Shown here piece by piece: positions 25,945-33,337 of a DNA stretch of 64,000 bases. Position numbers and translations under genes: made by a program. The stretch spans positions 22,134 to 86,133 of the forward strand of contig SFDZ01000008.1 of NCBI GenBank assembly GCA_004557405.1, in the 5' to 3' direction. The notes below the pieces were generated by a model, which ran no database searches, was not told the origin of the DNA, and worked only from the letters and a program-made list of their open reading frames with translations. Each line of letters begins with the position of its first letter. The stretch's first letter is position 1. The DNA comes from Bacteroidales bacterium. Lineage in GTDB: Bacteria > Bacteroidota > Bacteroidia > Bacteroidales > Paludibacteraceae.

Positions 25945-26702
25945 TTGCGATATTTTTTATAACCATTCCATGCCCAGCAGATGGTGTAGTATAAACTCCG
26001 CCAAAATCCGAGGTGCTCGCATTTGTAATATACTTTGAATTGCGGAATGATGACTTTGTGTTTGTTGCGCGAAACCGAATTGCGTATTATGCGGTACGAT
26101 CCCAAAATCTTGGGATTGGCATATACCACATTTACTTTGTGGATGATGTCCAGCCAATAGACATAATCGTCGCGCAAACTGACCAATTCTTCGCGTAAAT
26201 ACATTTTGCCAAAGGCTTTGGTGTCGTACAACCCGGTCAAACACGTTATGGAACAGGTTTTTAGCAAATCCGTATAGTGCGCTTCGGGCGGTGCTACAAA
26301 CGGCGACAGACATTCGTTGCCTTGTTCGTCGATGCGTTTGTGGGCGGCGCAAACCAATAGTGCGCCTACTGTATTTTGTAGCAACTTAAGTTGTTCTTCG
26401 AGGAATATCGGTTCCCAAAGGTCATCGGCATCAAGCAGCGCGATGTAGCGTCCTTGTGCGTGGCGTATGCCGTTGTTGCGCGCAGTTGCCGAACCGGCAT
26501 TTGCTTGGTGCAGCACTTTGATGCGTGTGTCTTTTGCTGCATATTGCTCGGCTATTTGCGGACTGTTGTCTGTCGAACCATCGTCGATAATCAGCATTTC
26601 CCAATGCGGATATGTTTGGGCTAAAACACTTTCGATGGTTTCTCCAACAAAACGCTCCCCGTTATATAAAGGGGTGATTATCGAAACTAAATGGTCAATC
26701 AT
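25941..26702 (-). CDS. Family 2 glycosyltransferase
   Basis: A GT2 enzyme of 253 residues with VSIITPLYNGERFVGETIES, LIIDDGSTDNS and LLDADDLWEP (metal-binding DxD). A C-terminal stretch is rich in aromatic and basic residues (YYKCEHLGFWRSLYY). ATG 26702 is chosen because a TATTTTTG promoter box lies at 26722-26729; an in-frame ATG at 26732 would lie upstream of the predicted transcription start. It overlaps glf by four bases. Acceptor and donor are unknown. Confidence 0.88.
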   Translation of the reverse strand: MIDHLVSIITPLYNGERFVGETIESVLAQTYPHWEMLIIDDGSTDNSPQIAEQYAAKDTRIKVLHQANAGSATARNNGIRHAQGRYIALLDADDLWEPIFLEEQLKLLQNTVGALLVCAAHKRIDEQGNECLSPFVAPPEAHYTDLLKTCSITCLTGLYDTKAFGKMYLREELVSLRDDYVYWLDIIHKVNVVYANPKILGSYRIIRNSVSRNKHKVIIPQFKVYYKCEHLGFWRSLYYTICWAWNGYKKYRK

Positions 26703-26721
26703 GATGGCGTGATAAAGTGTG

Positions 26722-26729
26722 CAAAAATA
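26722..26729 (-). promoter_or_regulatory. Internal promoter of the polysaccharide operon
   Basis: TATTTTTG on the minus strand, with TTGG about 20 nt upstream. It lies at the junction of two glycosyltransferase genes and would give a very short leader to the gene starting at 26702. Confidence 0.6.
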
Positions 26730-26735
26730 CAAAAA

Positions 26736-27470
26736 TTATTTGAATTTGCCAACTGTATAGGACAGATAAAATCGAACGACTGCTGCCAATACGATGCAAC
26801 GGCTCCAAATTTTGACAAACAGACTACGTTGGCTGCGGTGCAAAAACGAATCGTTCAGGTTTGTAAGTGCTTGTGAATGACGTCGATAGAGTAACAATGG
26901 TTGCGGTATGAAATATACCGTTCCTACAATTTCGGCTACTAAACCAATCCAAATGTCGTGCCCGATTTCGTTGGTTCGCGGAATGGGCAATGCCAAGTCG
27001 AGTACATCGTGTCGAAAAGCCATACAGGCGCCAAAATAGGTGTTGCGTATGGCGTTTTTCAGTATGCCTTTTCCCGATTTATAAAAAGCAAAAAATGATG
27101 GTTGTATTGTGTTCAGGTTGGTGTCGGTGATGATGTTGTCCGTAACCACCAAATCGTATTGCGTTAAATAGTTGCAACAGATTTCGTATTTATTTGGCAA
27201 CCACACATCGTCTTGGTCCGACAGAAAGATATACTTGCCTCGCGCGTGCTGTAGTGCATTGATAAAATTGTGTTTAAAGTTGTGCGCATTGTTGTGCAGT
27301 AGCGTAATTCGTTGATCGTCAAACGATTCGATAATGGCGCATGTGCTATCGGTGGAACCATCGTCGGAGATGATAACCTCGTCGTTCGGTGCAATTTGAC
27401 CGAGGATGGACGTTAACTGTTCGGCGATGAACTTTTCGCCGTTATATGTGGCTATGCAGACGGAGTTCAT
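26736..27470 (-). CDS. Family 2 glycosyltransferase
   Basis: A GT2 enzyme of 244 residues: VCIATYNGEKFIAEQL, VIISDDGSTDST, GKYIFLSDQDDVWLP (metal site) and the histidine-rich HDIWIGLVAE region. This pattern is seen in rhamnosyl- and fucosyltransferase-like enzymes of capsule loci. ATG 27470 overlaps the preceding stop by four bases; the longer in-frame version lacks homology in its extra residues. Donor and acceptor unknown. Confidence 0.87.
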   Translation of the reverse strand: MNSVCIATYNGEKFIAEQLTSILGQIAPNDEVIISDDGSTDSTCAIIESFDDQRITLLHNNAHNFKHNFINALQHARGKYIFLSDQDDVWLPNKYEICCNYLTQYDLVVTDNIITDTNLNTIQPSFFAFYKSGKGILKNAIRNTYFGACMAFRHDVLDLALPIPRTNEIGHDIWIGLVAEIVGTVYFIPQPLLLYRRHSQALTNLNDSFLHRSQRSLFVKIWSRCIVLAAVVRFYLSYTVGKFK

Positions 27471-28228
27471 CGTTGTGCTAAGTGTTGTATGGTTTGTCCG
27501 ACAAGGGTGGGGTGTTTGAAAATCCACTTTACGCTACGTCCCAATAGACATAAATGGTAGTAAAATAATGCTTTTGAGCCTAATTGTTTCGCAAAACTTA
27601 ATTCGGCTTTCAAGATGCTTGCATAACGTTCGTGCGTAATCTGATTGCGGGTATCGACCGATAAATGGTGAATTAAAATGGCGTTCAGTGGTGTAACGGC
27701 GATGTTGTGTTTGTCAAATTGCAAAAAATAGTCGTAATCTAAATAGTCGAGAGGGTAATCTTCGTTGAAGTATCCGATTTTTTTGATGGCGTCGATGTGA
27801 ATTATTGTGCCTGAATTAAAGGCTGTTATAACCCAATTGGGACGTTTTGTGAAAGATTGTCTCAAAAATGGCCCTTTGTTCTTGTCGTAGTAGAATGGCG
27901 ATAATTGCTTGCCTGCCGCATTGGTCAGAATGGGGACGGCTACTTGTGTGGGCGGATTCGACAAAAAATGCTGTGCGACGTCGATGTAGGTTTGAGTAAC
28001 TTCGGTGTCTTGATCGAGTAAAATAATCCACTGTTTGTGGTGTGTGGCGGCGTAATCGACACCCAAATTATAGGCTTGTGCCAATTTGATGTTGTTGGTG
28101 GTGTTGTCGTGTACATAAATGTGCGTGTCGGCTTGGTTGCCAAAAATTTTAGTTAACGATTGGTATGCCAAACTTGCCTCCAATTTGACTCGATATAGTA
28201 CAATTATAAATAGGACGTCTGTATTCAT
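27467..28228 (-). CDS. Family 2 glycosyltransferase (rhamnosyltransferase-like)
   Basis: A 253-residue GT2 enzyme beginning MNTDVLFIIVLYRVKLEASL. It has YVHDNTTNN, YNLGVDYAATHHKQWIILLD then QDTEV (metal-binding DxD), and DYPLDYLDYDYFLQ near the catalytic base. The LDQDT motif and DYxDxDYFLQ are typical of rhamnosyltransferases of O-antigen loci, but sugar specificity cannot be read from sequence alone. It overlaps the polymerase gene upstream by four bases. Confidence 0.86.
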   Translation of the reverse strand: MNTDVLFIIVLYRVKLEASLAYQSLTKIFGNQADTHIYVHDNTTNNIKLAQAYNLGVDYAATHHKQWIILLDQDTEVTQTYIDVAQHFLSNPPTQVAVPILTNAAGKQLSPFYYDKNKGPFLRQSFTKRPNWVITAFNSGTIIHIDAIKKIGYFNEDYPLDYLDYDYFLQFDKHNIAVTPLNAILIHHLSVDTRNQITHERYASILKAELSFAKQLGSKALFYYHLCLLGRSVKWIFKHPTLVGQTIQHLAQR

Positions 28229-29391
28229 CTACGAAGCAATTTGTATTTATCAACTACAAAAGGTACACACAATATCAATAACATTTTCACATGGCCGGCA
28301 ATGTTGGTGAAAACCCCGTCGCCATTGTATTGCGTAACTAACAGCGTGCAAAAGTATGCGTACATAATGGTGTAAAAAAGGCAATTCTCTTGGTGTTTCT
28401 TGAATATCCAACCATAGAACAATCCAAGTAAAGAACCAAAAATGCCGATGCCGACGTATCCAAAGTCTTTGAAAAACGGATATAAAGTGGTGTATGTATT
28501 TGTCGCTATTGGTTTCTCTATCCATGGCAAAATCGGGTTTACAGGCACAATGTCGGATAAACCCAATTTGTATGTGATGGCGTAATAGATTCGAAAAACG
28601 TTTTCACCAAAATGCTCGCTTGAATAGGGTTGTAACGTGTCGAAAGCGCTCATGTTGCTCAGTATATACAACACAATGGTGCTTTGTGTCGCGTTTTTAT
28701 CCATGGTAACGGCTTGACGCACACCTTGCATAATCAACAAAACGGTAACGATGGCGGCTATGCCGATGAGTATGTGCCGAATCTTGATGATGCGCCGAGT
28801 GTATAGAATAAAAATCGTCATGATAAAAAGATTGAGTATGAGCGTTTTCGACATGGTAACGGCACCAAAAAGTGCCACTAATAGTCCCATTATGATGGTG
28901 CGTTTCGTGTTCGGATTTTCTTCTTCGACAAGGTAAAGCAGATAGGTTACAACCCACAAAAGATAATACAGCGGCGTATAAGCCTCTTGATTTTCGCCCC
29001 TTCCTATGGCAGCATTGCGCAAGTTCAGTGCCCAATGGTCTGTGGTGCCTGTGGCTATGGCGTGTTGCGCAAATAGTATTAAACAGGGTATGCACGCTAT
29101 TGACAACCAAAAGTAAATGTCCCGAATGGTTACGTTACATTTTATTGTAGAGGTAGAAAAACAGCACGACTGCATCAGCAGCGAGCATAACGAAAAACAT
29201 ACAAGCCAAATGGCGATGGCAGTACTAAATTGCGATGATAACTCCGGAAGTTGATGCGGAAAATACAAAAAAAGTGTAACGCAAACAAACCATATCATGG
29301 CGGTAATGACGGTCGGCGAGAAAATATTCTGTTTCGAACAAATCATGCCAAGACATAACAATAATATGCATAGACCAATGATATAGTACAT
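28225..29391 (-). CDS. O-antigen/polysaccharide polymerase (Wzy-like)
   Basis: A 388-residue integral membrane protein with about ten hydrophobic segments and a larger exported loop (~230-300) containing the RIYYAITYKLGLSDIVPVNP region. This topology, and its position between a flippase and glycosyltransferases, is that of Wzy polymerases that join repeat units in the periplasm. The family has little sequence conservation, so the call rests on topology and context. It overlaps both neighbours (one base with the flippase, four with the glycosyltransferase). Confidence 0.78.
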   Translation of the reverse strand: MYYIIGLCILLLCLGMICSKQNIFSPTVITAMIWFVCVTLFLYFPHQLPELSSQFSTAIAIWLVCFSLCSLLMQSCCFSTSTIKCNVTIRDIYFWLSIACIPCLILFAQHAIATGTTDHWALNLRNAAIGRGENQEAYTPLYYLLWVVTYLLYLVEEENPNTKRTIIMGLLVALFGAVTMSKTLILNLFIMTIFILYTRRIIKIRHILIGIAAIVTVLLIMQGVRQAVTMDKNATQSTIVLYILSNMSAFDTLQPYSSEHFGENVFRIYYAITYKLGLSDIVPVNPILPWIEKPIATNTYTTLYPFFKDFGYVGIGIFGSLLGLFYGWIFKKHQENCLFYTIMYAYFCTLLVTQYNGDGVFTNIAGHVKMLLILCVPFVVDKYKLLRR

Positions 29392-30638
29392 TATCTTAAC
29401 ATTTTTTTAAACCCAACCAACATACCCACGCAGACAAAACATTCCGTCAATAGTAAGGCTATGCCTGCACCAATCGCTTGAAAATGTGGCACTAACGCAA
29501 AGGTTAGCACCACGGATAAACCGGCGGCGGACAAATAAATGTTTTGAAAATGCTTCTTGTCGCGCTCGTTACCCATGGTTAGTAACCCGAGTTGCCCGGC
29601 AACGCCGCCAACGGCTACAAACAGCGGCACAATGGACAAAATCTTGGCTATTGGCTCAAAACCAACATAGTCGCGTCCCAACCACTCGGACAATGGCCGG
29701 GCAAAGAAAAACAAAATACCTCCTATAAACAGCATTGCTGCAGTCATAATCACAAACAGCCGCCGTAGTGTACGGCGCGTTTCAGCCCGATTGTGGCCGG
29801 CTGTCTGACAAATTTTTGGGAAAAACGCTTGCGACACCGGCAGCCAAACGGCATAACACGCCATGCGCATCAGTTTCTCGGCAGCGGCGTATTTTCCCAC
29901 TTCGTCGGGCAACGCAAAATAGCCCAATATCACCACAAACAACATGGCATAGATACTGCTCGCCGCATTCGAAACGAAAATCGGAAAACTATCTTTCAGT
30001 ATGGCTTTGATGCCCGACCATGTTATGGCCACAAGGCGAGCTAACCGTTGCAGCCTGACCAATAGCAACGACAAAATGGCCGACACGACATACACGCCTC
30101 CCAAAATGTAGGCCGCTACAAGGGTGTCGTTGCTCGTGCGCACCAGCACAAATGTGAGCGGCAAAATCGCTATCTTCGATACGCAGTTAATAATCGATAC
30201 AATGCGTATTTTGCCCAACCCCTGAAACAACCACACGCATGTCAGCGCGCTGCAAACAACCATCGAAAAAAGTATGAGCGATGTTTGGGTGTAAATTCTG
30301 AATTTTGGTATCGCCACAATCACCAAAAGCAGCACAAATGCACCGGCTAAAAGAAGCAGCTTGGCCACAAGAGTTTCCGAAAACAGCCGATTGATGCTCT
30401 CCTGATTCCCTTTGGCGAGCGCAATTCCCTTTGTAGAACTAAAGTTAAACCCGAAGTCAACAATTATCATGAGATATTGATTGGCCGCAATGGCAAAACT
30501 GATGCAGCCAAATTGTTCGGCTCCAAGCACAGTCATCAAATAAGGCCACACCAACAAGGGCGCAAGATAATTGAGCCCTTGCAAAATCATAAGCCACAAG
30601 GTGTCGCCTATTTCGTGTGCGTATTGTGAACGATGCAA
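29391..30638 (-). CDS. Polysaccharide flippase (Wzx/MOP family)
   Basis: A polytopic protein with about twelve transmembrane helices that would flip lipid-linked repeat units across the inner membrane. Characteristic early segments are LQGLNYLAPLLVWPYL, LGAEQFGCISFAIA and DFGFNFSSTKGIA. The start is uncertain. The frame is open to 30725, but a terminator (30691-30718) and promoter box (30668-30675) lie in that stretch. TTG 30638 gives the usual ~17-residue lead to helix 1, while the first ATG (30590) would cut into it. I use TTG 30638. Last base overlaps the polymerase start. Confidence 0.85.
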   Translation of the reverse strand: MHRSQYAHEIGDTLWLMILQGLNYLAPLLVWPYLMTVLGAEQFGCISFAIAANQYLMIIVDFGFNFSSTKGIALAKGNQESINRLFSETLVAKLLLLAGAFVLLLVIVAIPKFRIYTQTSLILFSMVVCSALTCVWLFQGLGKIRIVSIINCVSKIAILPLTFVLVRTSNDTLVAAYILGGVYVVSAILSLLLVRLQRLARLVAITWSGIKAILKDSFPIFVSNAASSIYAMLFVVILGYFALPDEVGKYAAAEKLMRMACYAVWLPVSQAFFPKICQTAGHNRAETRRTLRRLFVIMTAAMLFIGGILFFFARPLSEWLGRDYVGFEPIAKILSIVPLFVAVGGVAGQLGLLTMGNERDKKHFQNIYLSAAGLSVVLTFALVPHFQAIGAGIALLLTECFVCVGMLVGFKKMLR

Positions 30639-30667
30639 TGCGATGGCGTTTTCGATATTTGAGCCTA

Positions 30668-30675
30668 CAAATATA
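30668..30675 (-). promoter_or_regulatory. Promoter of the polysaccharide operon (wzx to ilvE)
   Basis: TATATTTG on the minus strand. The T-tract of the rpsP terminator ends in TTTG about 15 nt upstream and may supply the -33 box. It drives the chain of ten genes down to ilvE. Confidence 0.6.
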
Positions 30676-30690
30676 CGCTTTTTTCTCCAA

Positions 30691-30718
30691 CAAAAAAAGC
30701 CCGTTGCCGGACTTTTTT
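30691..30718 (-). terminator. Intrinsic terminator of rpsP
   Basis: On the minus strand AAAAAAGTCCG pairs with CGGGCTTTTTT (one G-U) around a GCAA tetraloop, 25 nt after the rpsP stop. It abuts the wzx promoter. Confidence 0.85.
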
Positions 30719-30743
30719 GTTGCAAACGTTGGCGTTGCGTCGA

Positions 30744-31286
30744 TTATTCTGCAGCGGGAGCTTCGCTCTCGGCCGGTGCTTCGGCAGCCAGCTCGGCAGC
30801 GGCAGCAGCAGCCTCGGCCTCAAGCGCTTCGGCTTTTTTCTTGGCCAATTCGGCGGCTTTCGCCTTGTTAATCTCGCGTTCTGCTTCTAAACGTTGTTTC
30901 GCGGCTTCGGCCTTTTTCGATGCATCGGCAGCCTTGATGTTCTCGGCAGCGTGAGCACGTTCGGCTTTCCAAGCCTCAAATTTTTGTTGAGCGGCGGCTT
31001 CGTCAAAAGCACCTTTTTTCACGCCGCCTTGCAGGTGTTTCATCAACAATACACCTTCGCCCGACAGCAAATTGCGGGCTGTGTCGGTTGGTTGAGCACC
31101 TACGTTCACCCAATACAAGGCACGCTCAAAGTTGAGCTCAACTGTGGCGGGGTGAGTGTTCGGGTTGTACGAACCGATGCGTTCGATAATTCTGCCATCG
31201 CGTGGCGCACGGCTGTCGGCTACAACGATGTGATAGTAAGCGTAACCTTTGTGACCGTGTCTTTGCAATCTAATTTTAGTTGCCAT
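30744..31286 (-). CDS. rpsP: 30S ribosomal protein S16 with long C-terminal extension
   Basis: bS16 binds 16S rRNA early in 30S assembly. The first ~80 residues are canonical (MATKIRLQRHGHKGYAYYHI; DSRAPRDGRIIERIGSYNP). About 100 more residues follow, rich in Ala, Glu and Lys, ending in an Ala/Glu/Pro tail. The extended helix-prone tail is seen in Bacteroidota S16 but absent from E. coli S16 (82 residues). ATG 31286 is the family start. It has its own promoter (31341-31348) and terminator (30691-30718), so it is an independent gene inside the polysaccharide region. Confidence 0.95.
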   Translation of the reverse strand: MATKIRLQRHGHKGYAYYHIVVADSRAPRDGRIIERIGSYNPNTHPATVELNFERALYWVNVGAQPTDTARNLLSGEGVLLMKHLQGGVKKGAFDEAAAQQKFEAWKAERAHAAENIKAADASKKAEAAKQRLEAEREINKAKAAELAKKKAEALEAEAAAAAAELAAEAPAESEAPAAE

Positions 31287-31340
31287 TTTTTTTGATGTTT
31301 TTATTAGTGAATAATAGTCGCTTTTACTCGAAAAGCGGCG

Positions 31341-31348
31341 CAAAATTA
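31341..31348 (-). promoter_or_regulatory. Promoter of rpsP
   Basis: TAATTTTG on the minus strand with TTG about 20 nt upstream; leader about 47 nt. It is divergent from the rmlB promoter. Confidence 0.7.
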
Positions 31349-31428
31349 CTGTTTTTTTTTGATTCCGACAATAGTTCGACGTTTTTTTTGCAAAAAAGTA
31401 TAATATAGGTGTGGTTTTTGATGACAAA

Positions 31429-31460
31429 TTTGCTGGGCTCGACAAAAACTATTATCTTTG
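31429..31460 (+). promoter_or_regulatory. Promoter of rmlB-wza-wzz
   Basis: TTTG at 31429-31432, a 20-nt spacer and TATCTTTG at 31453-31460, about 17 nt before the predicted start of transcription and 23 nt before the rmlB ATG. Confidence 0.82.
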
Positions 31461-31483
31461 CAATCCCAATTTTGTGTAATAGT

Positions 31484-32539
31484 ATGAAAACTATCATCAT
31501 TACCGGTGGCGCCGGATTCATTGGATCGCATGTGGTGCGGCTGTTTGTGCAGAAGTATCCCGATTACCACATCGTCAATTTGGACGCCCTGACCTATGCC
31601 GGCAATCTCGAAAATCTGATTGATGTAGTCGATAAACCAAATTATACGTTTGTCAAAGCCGACATTACCGATTTTGCCAAAATCACCGAAGTGTTCGACA
31701 CCTATCGCCCCGATGGTGTCATTCATCTGGCTGCCGAATCGCACGTCGATCGGTCTATTACCGACCCGTTTGCGTTTATTCGCACCAATGTGATGGGTAC
31801 GTGCAATTTGCTGCAGGCTGCCAAAAATCTGTGGCAGGGCAACTACGAAGGTAAACGTTTCTATCATATCTCGACCGACGAAGTGTACGGCGCTCTCGAA
31901 AAAGACGGCACGTTCTTTACCGAACAGACTAAATATGCGCCGCACTCACCCTATTCGGCCAGCAAGGCGTCGAGCGACCATTTCGTACGCGCCTTTCACG
32001 ATACCTACGGCTTGCCCGTGGTCGTTTCTAACTGCTCCAACAATTACGGATCGCACCATTTCCCCGAAAAATTGATTCCGTTGGCCATCAACAACATTAA
32101 ACACAATCGCCCGATTCCCGTTTACGGAAAAGGCGAAAACGTGCGCGACTGGCTCTATGTGGACGACCACGCCCGCGCCATCGACATTATCTTTCATAAA
32201 GGCAAAAATGGCGACACATATAATATAGGTGGAAACAACGAGTGGACAAATATCGATCTCATTCGGTTGCTGTGCCGTATTATGGATGCCAAACTTGGTC
32301 GTCCCGAAGGCACATCCGCCAAACTGATAACGTTCGTTACCGACCGCGCCGGCCACGATTTGCGTTATGCTATCGATTCTACAAAATTGCAACGCGAATT
32401 GGGGTGGCACCCGTCGTTGCAGTTCGAGGAAGGGCTCGAAAAAACCGTCGATTGGTATTTGGCCAACGAGGCGTGGGTGGAACGTATCACCAGCGGTGCC
32501 TATCAGGAATATTATGAAAAACAATATGGAAATCGTTAA
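31484..32539 (+). CDS. rmlB: dTDP-glucose 4,6-dehydratase
   Basis: NAD-dependent short-chain dehydratase forming dTDP-4-keto-6-deoxyglucose, the branch point to dTDP-rhamnose and other deoxysugars. The 351-residue protein has GGAGFIGSHVV (NAD binding), HLAAESHVDRSI, STDEVYG, the catalytic YSASKASSDH and NCSNNYG, which are specific to RmlB. ATG 31484 lies 23 nt after the promoter box. rmlA, rmlC and rmlD are not in the window. It is first in a three-gene unit; the wza-like gene starts 4 nt after its stop. Confidence 0.95.
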   Translation: MKTIIITGGAGFIGSHVVRLFVQKYPDYHIVNLDALTYAGNLENLIDVVDKPNYTFVKADITDFAKITEVFDTYRPDGVIHLAAESHVDRSITDPFAFIRTNVMGTCNLLQAAKNLWQGNYEGKRFYHISTDEVYGALEKDGTFFTEQTKYAPHSPYSASKASSDHFVRAFHDTYGLPVVVSNCSNNYGSHHFPEKLIPLAINNIKHNRPIPVYGKGENVRDWLYVDDHARAIDIIFHKGKNGDTYNIGGNNEWTNIDLIRLLCRIMDAKLGRPEGTSAKLITFVTDRAGHDLRYAIDSTKLQRELGWHPSLQFEEGLEKTVDWYLANEAWVERITSGAYQEYYEKQYGNR

Positions 32540-32543
32540 CGCT

Positions 32544-33329
32544 ATGAATATCAAACGTTTTATCCCGATTGTGTTGGTGGCGGCGATGGCAACATCGTGC
32601 ACGATGCACAAAAAAGTGCCCTATTTCCAAGGGCTGGAGTCGTCGGAGTCGGTAGTCGGCGCCGTGCAACACGAGGCACGCATCTGTCCCGACGATATGC
32701 TGGCCATTACGGTGTCCGGCATGGATCCCGAAGCCGTGGCACCGTTCAATCTGCCTGTGGTGGCCTATATGTCGCCCGGTACCGACAAACTTTATCAAAC
32801 ACCCACTTTTCAACCATATCTTGTTGATATAGAGGGATATATTACATTCCCGATCTTGGGGAAAGTTAAAGTGGGCGGCATGAAAAAATCGGAAGCCATC
32901 GCGTTGCTGGTGTCGCAACTGAAAACGTATCTCGAAGACCCGATTGTCAATATTCAATTTTTGAACTATAAAGTAACAGTACTCGGCGAAGTGGCACGCC
33001 CGGGCTCGTACACCATCAGCAACGAACGCATCACGCTGATGGAGGCCTTGGGCTTAGCCGGCGACATGACCGTGTATGGCCGTCGCGACAATGTGATGCT
33101 GATTCGCGAAAATGCCGGAGGAACGAAAGATTTTGTACGCATCGACCTCAATTCAACGGATTTGCTCTCGTCGCCCTATTACTATTTGCAGCAAAACGAT
33201 GTGTTGTATATCGAACCAAACCGCACGCGCTTGGATCACGCCGCATCAACCAACGTGTCGATGTATCTGAGCGCAGTGTCCACTGTCTGCTCAATGGTTA
33301 CCGTTATTGTCGCAATCATCAATAAGTAA
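32544..33329 (+). CDS. Polysaccharide export outer membrane lipoprotein (Wza family)
   Basis: A 261-residue lipoprotein with lipobox ATSC at residues ~17-20 after a short signal peptide. The polysaccharide export (PES) domain follows (CPDDMLAITVSGMDPEA; LVDIEGYITFPILGKVKVGG), then an SLBB-type segment (VLGEVARPGSYTI; ITLMEALGLAGD) and a C-terminal hydrophobic helix that probably crosses the outer membrane. Upstream in-frame ATGs (32514, 32526) overlap rmlB and would spoil the signal peptide. It would form the outer-membrane export channel with the Wzz-type protein encoded 8 nt downstream. Confidence 0.9.
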   Translation: MNIKRFIPIVLVAAMATSCTMHKKVPYFQGLESSESVVGAVQHEARICPDDMLAITVSGMDPEAVAPFNLPVVAYMSPGTDKLYQTPTFQPYLVDIEGYITFPILGKVKVGGMKKSEAIALLVSQLKTYLEDPIVNIQFLNYKVTVLGEVARPGSYTISNERITLMEALGLAGDMTVYGRRDNVMLIRENAGGTKDFVRIDLNSTDLLSSPYYYLQQNDVLYIEPNRTRLDHAASTNVSMYLSAVSTVCSMVTVIVAIINK

Positions 33330-33337
33330 TCTGCCTT

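Noticed and set aside
30639..30725. Longer N-terminus for the flippase from ATG 30725
   Set aside because: That stretch contains the rpsP terminator and the promoter box, and adds residues unlike other flippases.
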